Assembly (NCBI RefSeq): GCF_003628445.1
Contig: NZ_RBZO01000025.1
Span: forward strand, 1-61,114
DNA: 61,114 nucleotides
Direction of reading: 5' to 3'
Source of the DNA: Oceanobacillus bengalensis
Lineage (GTDB): Bacteria; Bacillota; Bacilli; Bacillales; Amphibacillaceae
Position 1 is the stretch's first letter. The number at the start of each line of letters is the position of its first letter. Shown here one piece after another: positions 44,727-53,423 of the stretch. The translations under genes and the position numbers were made by a program. Below the pieces are notes generated by a model, which ran no database searches, was not told the origin of the DNA, and was given only the letters and a program-made list of their open reading frames with translations.

Positions 44727-44981
44727 TCAATCATTTTGGCGCTCCGAATTTTTCCTTTGATTTTGGTTTCCTTTATATTTTCTCCAACTTACATAGGATA
44801 ATGTAAGGACAATACTTCCTCCAACAATAGCTACTGGCCAAATAAAATCAGACCATTTAAAAGTAGCATTGGTTAATATAACAAGATTTGAACTTGCTTC
44901 AACTGCGTTAACGTTTAATTGCGTTATCACTATCCCTATGAGTATGATGAGTATTGTTTCCTGCAGTTTCTTCTTTATCAT
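44727..44981 (-). CDS. ypjB: Shortened YpjB-like protein (signal peptide and C-terminal membrane segment only)
   Basis: This 84-residue protein starts at ATG 44981 behind AGAGGTG. A signal-peptide-like start (MIKKKLQETILIILIGIVIT) and a few residues are followed directly by WPVAIVGGSIVLTLSYVSWRKYKG, the C-terminal membrane anchor I associate with sporulation protein YpjB. YpjB in B. subtilis is about 264 residues, so the whole middle domain is missing while the frame is kept. The order ypjA-ypjB after qcrC supports the identity. It is probably non-functional. Confidence 0.55.
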   Translation of the reverse strand: MIKKKLQETILIILIGIVITQLNVNAVEASSNLVILTNATFKWSDFIWPVAIVGGSIVLTLSYVSWRKYKGNQNQRKNSERQND

Positions 44982-45044
44982 AGAGCAACACCTCTCATAC
45001 ATTTTTTATTTATTAATGTATGATGTAGTATCGTGATATATAAC

Positions 45045-45626
45045 TTACCCCTTTAAATTAGATTGATTCTTGACAGTGAGTATATATGCAATGAAAATCG
45101 ATAAAATACTTAACCAAAATGTAAAATAACCAATTTCATTCATATACCTTGATAGCGAACCGTACGTCGGCATCATTTCAAATACATAATCAATTACATC
45201 ATTATGCAGTGTCCAAACAGATGCAACAACGATATGACGTAATTTTATCTTATAGAATGGGGAATATAATAATCCTTGAATTGCCATTCCTAAATGGGAT
45301 GCCATTAACATATACCCTGTCCAATGTAAGTATCCATCAACAATTAATGTCAATAAATTCATGATAACGGCCCAAATACCATATTTAAATAATGTGATTA
45401 TGGCTAAAGCCTCAATATATGGGACATTCTTTTTAAAGATAAAAAACAACAAAAATATTGTAAAGAACAGACTAGCAGTAGGGCTATCTGGTACGAAGAT
45501 TAGAAAAATATCTGGTGTCACAGACAATTGGCTCTCATACCATATATACCCGTAAATCGTACCAAATAGATTGATTAAAAATAGAGCAATTAGAATTTTT
45601 TTATCTAGTAATATGTATTTAATCAT
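45045..45626 (-). CDS. ypjA: YpjA family membrane protein (DUF1405)
   Basis: This 193-residue protein has about six transmembrane helices; LINLFGTIYGYIWYESQL near residue 17 and HLGMAIQGLLYSPFY near 111 are typical of YpjA. No ribosome site precedes its ATG (minus strand TCCTTTAAAATG), because a MITE-like element ends 9 bases upstream. On the far side of the element AAAGGAG-CTATAG-ATG survives and looks like the original site. It follows the qcr operon as in Bacillus. Function is unknown and expression is doubtful. Confidence 0.85.
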   Translation of the reverse strand: MIKYILLDKKILIALFLINLFGTIYGYIWYESQLSVTPDIFLIFVPDSPTASLFFTIFLLFFIFKKNVPYIEALAIITLFKYGIWAVIMNLLTLIVDGYLHWTGYMLMASHLGMAIQGLLYSPFYKIKLRHIVVASVWTLHNDVIDYVFEMMPTYGSLSRYMNEIGYFTFWLSILSIFIAYILTVKNQSNLKG

Positions 45627-45635
45627 TTTAAAGGA

Positions 45636-45782
45636 AGTTCAAAAAGTCCGGTAAAAATGACACATCGAATTTCTTCGTTGGCTTGCTTTTCCGCTACTCA
45701 CGTATTAATAGCATACGTTCCGCCCGCCAAAGCTACGCCGCCTCGAACTTCTCGGTCCTTTTTATCCTCCTTTTTAAACATA
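45636..45782 (+). mobile_element. MITE-like non-coding element, copy 2 (about 147 bp) upstream of ypjA
   Basis: It has the same left end (GTTCAAAAAGTCCGGTAAAA), the same central block (CGTTGGCTTGCTTTTCCG) and nearly the same right end (CGCCTCGAACTTCTCGG then TCCTTTTTATCCTCC) as copy 1 at 27.3 kb. It is shorter by about 90 bases, lost from the middle. There is no coding capacity. Flanks CATTTTAAAG and CATCTATAG may be a decayed target duplication that contains the ypjA start codon. Confidence 0.8.
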
Positions 45783-45804
45783 CATCTATAGCTCCTTTCG
45801 TTAT

Positions 45805-45848
45805 TTAAAAAAACACCTACCAACAAAGTGTGGCAAGGTGTTTTTTTA
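45805..45848 (-). terminator. Terminator of the qcrABC operon
   Basis: AAACACCT and AGGTGTTT close the hairpin, with T7 on the minus strand. It lies between qcrC and the element in front of ypjA. Confidence 0.8.
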
Positions 45849-45854
45849 ATATAA

Positions 45855-46631
45855 TTATTCTGTAGATTCATTTACTGACATAATAAAGTCTGATAGTTGT
45901 TCTAGCTCTTCATCAGAACCTGTAAAAATTCCTGCCGGCATTCCACCGATTCCATTGACTGCAATATCAGCAATTTCTTCAGCAGTATATTCAATGCCAA
46001 CTAGTGTTGGAGCAGCTGGGCCACCTTCTAGATTACCACCATGACAAGACATGCAGCTAGCCTCATAGGCAGCATATCCGTCATGTTCTGTATCAATGGC
46101 TACTTCGGATTCCGGGATAGGTTTATCCATTTCAGCACGAGCTTCCCAGTCAACATGAGATGCAGATGTGTATGTTAACCAAACTACAGATGCTAATGCT
46201 AGAAGCATCATTCCTACAGCAACAGGGCGTTGACCTGGTCTACGTCCTGGTCCATTATCTAAGAATGGGGCTAATAATAATGCACCAAATGCTAGACCAG
46301 GAAGTCCTAGCATCCCTAATAGAATGTAATCCCCACTAGCGAATTCATATTTTAAAAGTTCATATAAAAATAAGAAGTACCAGTCTGGTAGAGGTATAAA
46401 TGCAGCATTCGTTGGATCAGCTATACCTCCAAGTGGTGATGGATGAACTAATGTTAAAGTAAGAAATCCAACTAAGAATACCGAACCTGCCAACCATTCT
46501 TTTAATAAAAAGTTAGGCCAAAAAGCTTCTGTTCTACCAGGATATTCTGAATAATCTTTTGGTATTTGTGACGTTTTTGTTGCAGAGATTCGTGAATCTC
46601 CAACAAACTTCATACCTTTACCCCTATGCAT
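45855..46631 (-). CDS. qcrC: Menaquinol:cytochrome c reductase, cytochrome b/c subunit QcrC
   Basis: This 258-residue membrane protein fuses the C-terminal half of cytochrome b (three helices, with the PDWYFLFLYELLKYEF segment near 85-100, which belongs to the quinol-oxidising Qo site) to a c-type heme domain. The single heme motif is SCMSCHGG near 193, with GGMPAG near 232 supplying the axial Met. This fusion is the Bacillus form of the bc complex. GGAGGGG lies 5 bases before the ATG. It is the last gene of qcrABC. Confidence 0.96.
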   Translation of the reverse strand: MHRGKGMKFVGDSRISATKTSQIPKDYSEYPGRTEAFWPNFLLKEWLAGSVFLVGFLTLTLVHPSPLGGIADPTNAAFIPLPDWYFLFLYELLKYEFASGDYILLGMLGLPGLAFGALLLAPFLDNGPGRRPGQRPVAVGMMLLALASVVWLTYTSASHVDWEARAEMDKPIPESEVAIDTEHDGYAAYEASCMSCHGGNLEGGPAAPTLVGIEYTAEEIADIAVNGIGGMPAGIFTGSDEELEQLSDFIMSVNESTE

Positions 46632-46646
46632 GCTTTCCCCTCCTTT

Positions 46647-47321
46647 TTATAGTGGTCCTGAAATACCTTGTTTACGTATTAAAATAAAGTGGGCTGCTAA
46701 CAGTCCGAATAATGCTGCTGGTAAGAAGAATACGTGAATTGCAAAGAACCTTGTTAACGTTTGTGCACCAACAATACTTGCGTCACCAGCGAGTAAAATC
46801 TTAAGTTGTTCTCCTATAAATGGTACCTGCTGTGCCATTTCAAGACCTACCTGCGTTGCAAAGTAAGCTTTGTTATCCCAAGGCAATAGGTAACCTGTAA
46901 ATCCTAGGCCAAGCATTACAAAGAAAATCAATACCCCAACCATCCAGTTTAATTCACGAGGTTTCTTATAAGCACCTTGGAAAAATACGCGTAAAGTATG
47001 TAATAATAACATAACAATAACGACACTAGCACCCCAGTGGTGCATGCCTCGCACAATTTGTGCATGGGCTACTTCTGTTTGTAAGTAATAAACAGATTTC
47101 CATGCATTTTCGATATCTGGTACGTAATACATGGTCAAGAACATACCAGAAAGAATTTGAATTACTGTTACGAAAAATGTCAATCCACCAAAACAATAGA
47201 CAAAAGCTGAAAAATGATGTGCTGGATTAACGTGTTCTGGTACTTCATGATCTGCTATATCTCGCCAAATAGGCGTAATATCTACACGATCATCTATCCA
47301 ATCATATATTTTCTGTAGCAT
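46647..47321 (-). CDS. qcrB: Menaquinol:cytochrome c reductase, cytochrome b subunit QcrB
   Basis: This 224-residue protein is cytochrome b6-like with four helices. Heme ligands are in IVRGMHHWGASVVIVMLLLHTLR near residues 89-111 and FFAIHVFFLPAALFGLLAAHFILI near 189-212. PRELNWMVGVLIFFVMLGLGF is typical. It moves electrons from menaquinol between the two b hemes. Confidence 0.97.
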   Translation of the reverse strand: MLQKIYDWIDDRVDITPIWRDIADHEVPEHVNPAHHFSAFVYCFGGLTFFVTVIQILSGMFLTMYYVPDIENAWKSVYYLQTEVAHAQIVRGMHHWGASVVIVMLLLHTLRVFFQGAYKKPRELNWMVGVLIFFVMLGLGFTGYLLPWDNKAYFATQVGLEMAQQVPFIGEQLKILLAGDASIVGAQTLTRFFAIHVFFLPAALFGLLAAHFILIRKQGISGPL

Positions 47322-47327
47322 AAACGA

Positions 47328-47840
47328 TTACGCCCCCTCTCTATCTATTGTGTTACCTAAGAACAACATTCCATCACGAATTTCTTGTTCAAATGTAGGT
47401 AATGGTGCTAATGGTGGTGTACCAGGAACGTTTACACCATCCTTAGTATATAGCCCATCATGGCATGGACAATAGAAATGATCTGGATGCGCATCGCTTC
47501 CTTCCCAAGATACTACACAACCAAGGTGTGTACATATTGGGGATAAGGCTACAATGTCGCCATTACCATCTTTATATACCCAAGCAGAGCGACTTGGTTC
47601 CGATTTATACCATCCATCTACTTGTTCTACTGTCCAATCGATACGCGTTGGCACGTCAGTTATATCATCTACAGATATTCCTACGTTTACTAATTCACCA
47701 GAAGCCGAATCTTTAAGAACAGGGTCGATTGCCATACGTAATGGAGAAACCAATAAACCTGCCGCCATAAATCCTCCTACACCTGTAAGCGTGTAATTCA
47801 GAAACTGTCTACGGGATACTTGTTGCTTTTTGTCACTCAT
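47328..47840 (-). CDS. qcrA: Menaquinol:cytochrome c reductase, Rieske iron-sulfur subunit QcrA
   Basis: This 170-residue protein starts with a twin-arginine signal (SRRQFLNYTLTGVGG, residues 8-22) that also acts as membrane anchor; the Tat genes at 11-12 kb can serve it. The Rieske cluster motifs are CTHLGCVVSW and CPCHDGLY near residues 104-136. It passes electrons from menaquinol to cytochrome c. AGAGGGGGG precedes the ATG, and qcrB follows 6 bases downstream. Confidence 0.97.
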   Translation of the reverse strand: MSDKKQQVSRRQFLNYTLTGVGGFMAAGLLVSPLRMAIDPVLKDSASGELVNVGISVDDITDVPTRIDWTVEQVDGWYKSEPSRSAWVYKDGNGDIVALSPICTHLGCVVSWEGSDAHPDHFYCPCHDGLYTKDGVNVPGTPPLAPLPTFEQEIRDGMLFLGNTIDREGA

Positions 47841-48001
47841 GATTTTCCCCCCTCTTTCGTATAATCACAGACATATACATTTTTTTTAATGATATTACTA
47901 GGACAATAACAATGATAGCGCAATCTATTTGCTCGGTCAATAAATAACATTAGTTAATCCTAGAAATTATGTAAAAAATTAACTTTAATAAATGTGTCAT
48001 T

Positions 48002-48454
48002 CTACCAATAAGATCGAATTAATTCCCCAATTTGTTTCACTTGCTCCCTGATGGTATGCTGCATTTCTTTTGACCCGATATCTCCAGACTGAATCTTTGG
48101 TATCCAAACGAAGGAAGCATCTAAGGCTTGTTCACTTTTTTTCCATGCTGGATCGAATGATAGTAGGAAAATATGCTTGAAAGGTTGTTTTTTTACGTTT
48201 TCAACCCAATGATTTAATCGTACAATTTCCTGGTCTTTGTCGAACGTTTTTATGTAATAGTAGCTAGGAGCTAGCATTATTCTTCCTGTTAGTTCCTTTT
48301 CTAGTTCATTAGACAAAATCGTTAATACTTCATTTTGAAATGCATTATTTTCAAGGTCCTGATCCATCTGAAAGTCAATTAATGGAATAATAAGGGTATC
48401 AATGTATTCCTTGGCACTGACATATTTATCGACATCGGATTTCTGCCATCTCAT
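48002..48454 (-). CDS. ypiF: YpiF family protein (DUF2487)
   Basis: This 150-residue soluble protein starts MRWQKSDVDKYVSAKEYIDT with LIIPLIDFQM, as expected for YpiF. It lies between ypiB and qcrA, its conserved position. No catalytic motif is visible. The ribosome site GAGGAGGGG is strong. Confidence 0.85.
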   Translation of the reverse strand: MRWQKSDVDKYVSAKEYIDTLIIPLIDFQMDQDLENNAFQNEVLTILSNELEKELTGRIMLAPSYYYIKTFDKDQEIVRLNHWVENVKKQPFKHIFLLSFDPAWKKSEQALDASFVWIPKIQSGDIGSKEMQHTIREQVKQIGELIRSYW

Positions 48455-48510
48455 ATTCCCCCTCCTCTCTATTATAACTAGACACTATGAATAATATTAA
48501 ACGAATTGCA

Positions 48511-48605
48511 TCAAAAGCGCAAGCGCCCGTTTAACGACGTACAGACTGCGCCCAAGTAGTTTGTAGGTAGTTCGATTTAATCGAACATTCTATGTCCCAG
48601 CTTCC
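48511..48605. repeat. Dispersed intergenic repeat beginning with GCGCAAGCGC
   Basis: The stretch contains the palindrome GCGCAAGCGC, then GACGTACAGACTGCGC and TTCGATTTAATCGAA (a 5-bp stem with a 5-base loop). This kind of sequence (AAAGCGCAAGCGCC followed by CGACGTACAGACT) is familiar as a scattered repeat in Bacillaceae. It fills the gap between ypiF and ypiB. Only one copy is in this window. Confidence 0.4.
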
Positions 48606-48613
48606 TAAAATTA

Positions 48614-48653
48614 CAAAAAAAATCAACCTATTGCTTCTGCAATTTAGGTTGAT
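48614..48653 (-). terminator. Terminator of ypiB
   Basis: ATCAACCTA and TAGGTTGAT pair on the minus strand, followed by TTTTTTTT. The upstream arm lies within the last codons of ypiB. Confidence 0.85.
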
Positions 48654-49203
48654 CAGCATATTTTTCTTCCAGGTTATTTAATTCAATGGATAATTTCATA
48701 AACTTTTCTTGATCTAATTCGTCTAATGCCTGGTCTATTTCTTTTAAAAGTTTCTTCTTTTTTGAGTCAAAAATCGTTTTATCTAATATCTTTTTGGCTA
48801 GTGCTCTATCCTTACTGGTTATAAAATAATCATCTGGTATAAAAGGATTTTCTTCAATGACAGATGCATAGATAGCATTTTGGTGTGCTTTTTTAAAATT
48901 AAGTTGAATATAAAGAGGTTCATCTTGATTTAACCTTACATCATGAAATGACTTTTCCGCATCCGTTGTAACGAGATGGTTCTTATAAAAGCGGAATGGT
49001 ACTTCACTAGAACATTGGCTTGTAATAATAATTCCTCGAGGGCAGAATTTGACGTCTCGAACAAAATGGACATTTTCCAACACTTGATTATGATTTAAAA
49101 TATAATTTAGTATCCAGACACTCTCTCTTTTCTTTAATTGAAAATGTTTCAAAAACCATTTTATGAAACTCTTTTTATCTTGCACGGAGACAGGAGTGGT
49201 CAT
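48628..49203 (-). CDS. ypiB: YpiB family protein (UPF0302)
   Basis: This 191-residue soluble protein has FIKWFLKHFQLKKRESVWILNYI near residue 13 and FCPRGIIITSQCSS near 52, typical of YpiB, and an IDEAL-type C-terminal helix region. AAGGAGG lies 7 bases before the ATG. It follows ypiA by 36 bases. Function is not established. Confidence 0.88.
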   Translation of the reverse strand: MTTPVSVQDKKSFIKWFLKHFQLKKRESVWILNYILNHNQVLENVHFVRDVKFCPRGIIITSQCSSEVPFRFYKNHLVTTDAEKSFHDVRLNQDEPLYIQLNFKKAHQNAIYASVIEENPFIPDDYFITSKDRALAKKILDKTIFDSKKKKLLKEIDQALDELDQEKFMKLSIELNNLEEKYADQPKLQKQ

Positions 49204-49239
49204 TTATCTTCCTCCTTTAATTAATCATTATAGGACAGT

Positions 49240-50505
49240 CTAAGCATCACTACCCGACAGTTTTAAACGATTTAGGAATTCTTCAACTTCCCCGTCTAAC
49301 GGTTCCAGTGTTAAATAGTCTTCAAAAACCTTAATTGCGCGAGCGATCCTCCCCTCTTCCGTTAGAAAATACCCATATTCCTTCACGAAGTCACTGTCCT
49401 GATTTAAACTATTATATGCTTCCATGTAATGATTTAATGCATCATCATACGATTCAATTTCATTATATGACCTGGCAAGCTCCCAATCATAAAGGGAATC
49501 ATCTGCACCTAATCTTTTTATTTCCGTCAATAAATCAACAATTCCCTCATGGTTATCATACGACTTAAATAACTCCACTAAGAATAACACTGCTTCTTTA
49601 TAATCTGAGTCTAGGACAACTGCTTGCTTAACATATTCAATACTTTTTTCATTTTCACCAATTCGATGGGCGAGAGAGCCAGCTAAAAAATATAATTCCT
49701 TGTTAAATTCATCAAGTTGTAGCCCTTCCTTAGCAATATGATAAGCATCATTTATTCGACCGTCATCCTCGTACGCTAGCGCTAAATGATAATAAACCGT
49801 ATGATAGTCTCGGTCTAGCTCAATAACATGTTCCCACGCTTTAATAGCAATATCATTTCGGTCTGCTTGGAAAGCGGTAATTCCATATCTGAAAAATAGA
49901 TCAGGGTCACGACTATCATTATCTTTAAAATAGGTTAATGCCTTCTCATACTCCCCAGAAGCAGCATAAGCTTCTCCTAGTCTTTCATTAATGGAGATGT
50001 TTGCAATATGGTCCGAGTGCATGATAACTTTCCCATAATAAAGAATAGCATGTTTATATTCACCAATGGAAAAATATAATTCTCCTAATGCAAAATCAAT
50101 AATTCCTTCATTCGGCTCTATTTTTTTTGCTTCTAACAATTTTTGTTCTGCCACTTCAAACAACCCTTGTGCTTGATACAAATCAGCTAACTGAATAAGG
50201 GCTTGTACATAAGATGGGTCTTCACCTTTAATTTCAGCGAGTAAGTTTATTGCTAGTTCGTCCTGTTCAGCTTCAATATAAATCTCAGCTAACGTAATCT
50301 TTATCTCACTTTCCTCTGGATATATTAATAACAATTCATTTAGAATCGTGCTAGCCTCTTCTAAGAAACCTAGTTGTATAAAAAGCTGAGCAATCGTGAA
50401 CTTTTCATCATCATTTGCTTGTTTCAAATACCCTTTTAACATTGCTATCGCTTTTTCAGCTTGTTGGTTTTCAATTAATTGATATGCTTCCATAATGGTG
50501 TCCAT
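49240..50505 (-). CDS. ypiA: Tetratricopeptide repeat protein YpiA
   Basis: This protein of about 421 residues is built almost entirely of TPR units (roughly ten, 34 residues each), for example FTIAQLFIQLGFLEEASTIL, FALGELYFSIGEYKHAILYY and YYHLALAYEDDGRINDAYHI. There is no membrane segment. It should act as a protein-binding scaffold; the partner is unknown. ATG 50505 follows AGAGGATG by 6 bases, whereas the ATG at 50514 lies inside that site. Confidence 0.88.
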   Translation of the reverse strand: MDTIMEAYQLIENQQAEKAIAMLKGYLKQANDDEKFTIAQLFIQLGFLEEASTILNELLLIYPEESEIKITLAEIYIEAEQDELAINLLAEIKGEDPSYVQALIQLADLYQAQGLFEVAEQKLLEAKKIEPNEGIIDFALGELYFSIGEYKHAILYYGKVIMHSDHIANISINERLGEAYAASGEYEKALTYFKDNDSRDPDLFFRYGITAFQADRNDIAIKAWEHVIELDRDYHTVYYHLALAYEDDGRINDAYHIAKEGLQLDEFNKELYFLAGSLAHRIGENEKSIEYVKQAVVLDSDYKEAVLFLVELFKSYDNHEGIVDLLTEIKRLGADDSLYDWELARSYNEIESYDDALNHYMEAYNSLNQDSDFVKEYGYFLTEEGRIARAIKVFEDYLTLEPLDGEVEEFLNRLKLSGSDA

Positions 50506-50615
50506 TACGAACATCCTCTCAAAAAAAATGTATTAATATATTAATTTTATAGTTTGTTGTACATGAAGTCTAATATTACGTTTGGTAATTGAAACATTGA
50601 TAGACACTCATTGTA

Positions 50616-50652
50616 CAAAAAAGAAAGAACCAACATTACGAAGGTTCTTTCA
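50616..50652 (-). terminator. Terminator of the aro operon after aroA
   Basis: GAAAGAACC and GGTTCTTTC pair across the aroA stop codon, with TTTTTTG following on the minus strand. Confidence 0.85.
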
Positions 50653-51931
50653 CATTGTTTAAATCGGTAAAGAAGCTCGGATAGGATACGGCAATGGAAG
50701 AAATATCGTCAATCGTAACTTCCTCACTTGCAAGGAGTGATGCAATAACTCCCATCATTGCAATTCGATGGTCATTATAAGAGGATATCTCGCCACCTTT
50801 TAATGCTGTTTTACCCTTAATAATCATTCCATCTTCTGTAGCCTCAATATTTGCACCTAAAGTAGATAAAACGGCGACAACAGCATTTATTCGGTCCGTT
50901 TCCTTCACACGAAGTTCCGCTGCATCTCTTATTATTGTTTTTCCTTCTGCTTGGGTAGCAAGTAATGCAATAATCGGTATTTCATCAATTAACCTAGGAA
51001 TAATATCCCCTTCAATAACGAGACCCTTTAGGTTTGATGAAGCAATAACAACATCACCAACCAATTCACCACTAATGAAACGTTCATTTTCAATTTTAAT
51101 TGAAGCATTCATAGCTTTTAATACGTCGATTATACCAGTTCTTGTTGGATTTAACCCTGTATTTTTTAATGTAAGTACGCTCCCTGACACCAATGCACCA
51201 GCAGCAAGAAAAAAAGCTGCAGAAGAAATGTCTCCAGGTACATGTACGTCCGTTGCCACTAAGTCCTTCTTACCCGTAATCGTTGTTGTTAGGCCATTTC
51301 TAACAATATCTGCGCCAAAAGCTTCGAGCATATTTTCAGTATGGTCTCTCGTTTGCGTTTGTTCCGTTACATTCGTTTCCCCTTCAGCTAGTAAACCAGC
51401 TAAGATGACTGCCGATTTCACTTGGGCGCTCTTTATAGGCAACCTATATTCGATACCTGATAACTTTTTACCGCGAATAGCTAGAGGGAGATTGTTTCCA
51501 TCTTTCCTCCCATTAATACTTGCTCCCATTTCTTTCAATGGGTTTACGACACGGTCCATTGGCCTATTTGTTAGGGAAGAGTCACCATATATACTTGTAA
51601 AAAAGGGAAATCCCGCTAATAATCCTAGCATTAATCTTGTAGTTGTACCAGAATTCCCGAAAAACAACGGTTCTGTTGGTTCTATAAGCGCCTTTACACC
51701 CTTCCCCTGTATCGTGAGTGTTGAGTCCTTTTTATCGATCGACACCCCCATTGAACGAAAAGCGTGAATGGTACGCATGCAGTCCTCACCATCTAAAAAG
51801 TTTGTTATCTTTGATGTTCCATTAGCGATGGAACCAAAAATAACAGCACGATGAGAGATGGATTTGTCACCTGGAACTTCAATTTCTCCTGTTAAGGCCT
51901 TATCAAATGGCTGTAATGTTACTTGGCTCAA
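50636..51931 (-). CDS. aroA: 3-phosphoshikimate 1-carboxyvinyltransferase (EPSP synthase)
   Basis: This 431-residue enzyme joins shikimate 3-phosphate and phosphoenolpyruvate. VPGDKSISHRAVIFG near residues 19-33 and LFFGNSGTTTRLMLGLLAG near 88-106 are its substrate loops; RVKETDRINA near 345 is also present. The 88-96 loop and the context of alanine/glycine residues fit the Bacillus-type (class II) enzyme. The start is TTG, 7 bases after GGGGTG. It is the last gene of the aro operon (named aroE in older B. subtilis maps). Confidence 0.96.
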   Translation of the reverse strand: MSQVTLQPFDKALTGEIEVPGDKSISHRAVIFGSIANGTSKITNFLDGEDCMRTIHAFRSMGVSIDKKDSTLTIQGKGVKALIEPTEPLFFGNSGTTTRLMLGLLAGFPFFTSIYGDSSLTNRPMDRVVNPLKEMGASINGRKDGNNLPLAIRGKKLSGIEYRLPIKSAQVKSAVILAGLLAEGETNVTEQTQTRDHTENMLEAFGADIVRNGLTTTITGKKDLVATDVHVPGDISSAAFFLAAGALVSGSVLTLKNTGLNPTRTGIIDVLKAMNASIKIENERFISGELVGDVVIASSNLKGLVIEGDIIPRLIDEIPIIALLATQAEGKTIIRDAAELRVKETDRINAVVAVLSTLGANIEATEDGMIIKGKTALKGGEISSYNDHRIAMMGVIASLLASEEVTIDDISSIAVSYPSFFTDLNNVKEPS

Positions 51932-51954
51932 CTATTAACACCCCTTATTCCTAA

Positions 51955-53052
51955 TTAGTCTTGAATCATTGCATCATATCCATGATTTATCAATACTTCT
52001 AAGCCTTTTTCTTGGGTATTTTGTGTATAAAAGCTCAGTCGCAAAACACCAGTAATTCCTTCTCTAATTTCAAGTATTTCGATATTTTTAATACTTATAT
52101 TTTTGTTCGCTAATAATAGCACAACCGATGCTAAGGCACCTGGTTGATCGGTAATATCTACATATAAGTCATAAAAAGCTGGAATGGCACCTTTTTCTTT
52201 TTCCGGTATACCATCACGATATTGCTTGGCCATCTGTAAATAATCAATTATTTTAGTTTTTTCGTTGTTGTCTATCCGTTCTTTTATATCGATCATTTCA
52301 GTAATCCATTCCTCTAATAGCCTAGATAACTTGGTACGATTATGATAGAAAATATCTTGCCATAATTCTGGGTTACTCGACGCAATTCTTGTAATATCCC
52401 GAAACCCACCAGCCGCAAGATTCGGCAAAAAGGGATGCTTATTTTGCCATTTTTTTGCTTGATGTACAAGTGATGAAGCGATTAAATGCGGAAAATGTGA
52501 AACTACTCCTGTCATTTCGTCATGCTCTTCAGGTTGTAAAATGAGAAATTTACTTTTTGTGTTCATCAGTAATTCTTGCATTGCTTCCACTTTCTTAGGT
52601 GTACTTCTGTAGGAAGGTGATAACACGTAAATTGCATTCTCAAATAAATGGGATTTTGCTGCTTCAATCCCCTTTTTATGCGACCCTGCCATCGGATGAC
52701 CACCAATAAAAGTTATTCGTTCATTCGTAAGTTCTCCCGCAGCCTTCATAATTGTACCTTTTACAGAGGATACATCTGAAACAATTACTTCCTTTGTAAG
52801 GGAAGTGTTGTTAAGTTTAGCTAATAATCGAATGGTTTCAGAGATAGGAGCAGCTAATATAATGTAATCAGCCATTAACACAGCTTCATCAAATGTACAA
52901 GCTTCATGAATAATTTTGTTTGACTGTGCATACTCAAGCGTTTCTTGGTTCACATCGGCTCCGATCACATAATTTTGCTGCGATAACATCAGGCTTTTCG
53001 CAATTGAACCACCAATTAAGCCTAGACCAGCAATTAAAATTGTACGTTTCAC
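51955..53052 (-). CDS. tyrA: Prephenate dehydrogenase with ACT domain
   Basis: This 365-residue enzyme oxidises prephenate to 4-hydroxyphenylpyruvate for tyrosine. The NAD loop is IAGLGLIGGSIAKSL near residue 7; FIGGHPMAGSHKKGIEAA near 117 holds the catalytic region. A C-terminal ACT domain (about 295-365, DITDQPGALASVVLLLANKN) suggests feedback control by tyrosine. The GTG start overlaps the aroH stop by four bases. In B. subtilis the trp genes and hisC lie between aroH and tyrA; here the two genes are fused end to end. Confidence 0.96.
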   Translation of the reverse strand: MKRTILIAGLGLIGGSIAKSLMLSQQNYVIGADVNQETLEYAQSNKIIHEACTFDEAVLMADYIILAAPISETIRLLAKLNNTSLTKEVIVSDVSSVKGTIMKAAGELTNERITFIGGHPMAGSHKKGIEAAKSHLFENAIYVLSPSYRSTPKKVEAMQELLMNTKSKFLILQPEEHDEMTGVVSHFPHLIASSLVHQAKKWQNKHPFLPNLAAGGFRDITRIASSNPELWQDIFYHNRTKLSRLLEEWITEMIDIKERIDNNEKTKIIDYLQMAKQYRDGIPEKEKGAIPAFYDLYVDITDQPGALASVVLLLANKNISIKNIEILEIREGITGVLRLSFYTQNTQEKGLEVLINHGYDAMIQD

Positions 53053-53423
53053 TCGGTATCATCCTTTATTAAATCCGGCCTGAGTTTAATTGCCTCATTT
53101 TGGAATACATGAACAATTTCCGTCTGCGCTACATCCGTATTGGTAACCATCATAATGCGAATACATTTTGCTAACCCATTCGGTACATCAATTTCTGCCA
53201 TACACATAACAGGAACATGTTTCCACCCGGAAATTTCCCTTAGAGCTTTAGCAGGGAAGGTTGCATTTAAATCTCTAGTAACCGAAATGAATACATGGGA
53301 TACAGCTGATGCATCAATGCTATTTTTTTCTATCATTTCTTCCACTAAAATTCTCGTACGGTCAACAATTTCCTTTTCTTCATTATGTATTGCTGTAGTT
53401 GCACCTCTAACGCCACGTGTCAT
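53049..53423 (-). CDS. aroH: Chorismate mutase, AroH type
   Basis: This 124-residue monofunctional chorismate mutase starts MTRGVRGATTAIHNEEKEIV with the active-site Arg (RGVRGATT) and has SVTRDLNATFPAKALREISGW near 47-67 and the conserved CMAEIDVPNGL near 75-85. It forms the trimeric pseudo-barrel seen in B. subtilis AroH. Its ATG overlaps the aroB stop and its stop overlaps the tyrA start, which indicates translational coupling. Confidence 0.97.
   Translation of the reverse strand: MTRGVRGATTAIHNEEKEIVDRTRILVEEMIEKNSIDASAVSHVFISVTRDLNATFPAKALREISGWKHVPVMCMAEIDVPNGLAKCIRIMMVTNTDVAQTEIVHVFQNEAIKLRPDLIKDDTE

Noticed and set aside
51075-51767. 230-codon open frame on the plus strand
   Set aside because: It lies wholly antisense to aroA, whose motifs and ribosome site are clear. 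The frame has no ribosome site or recognisable protein sequence.
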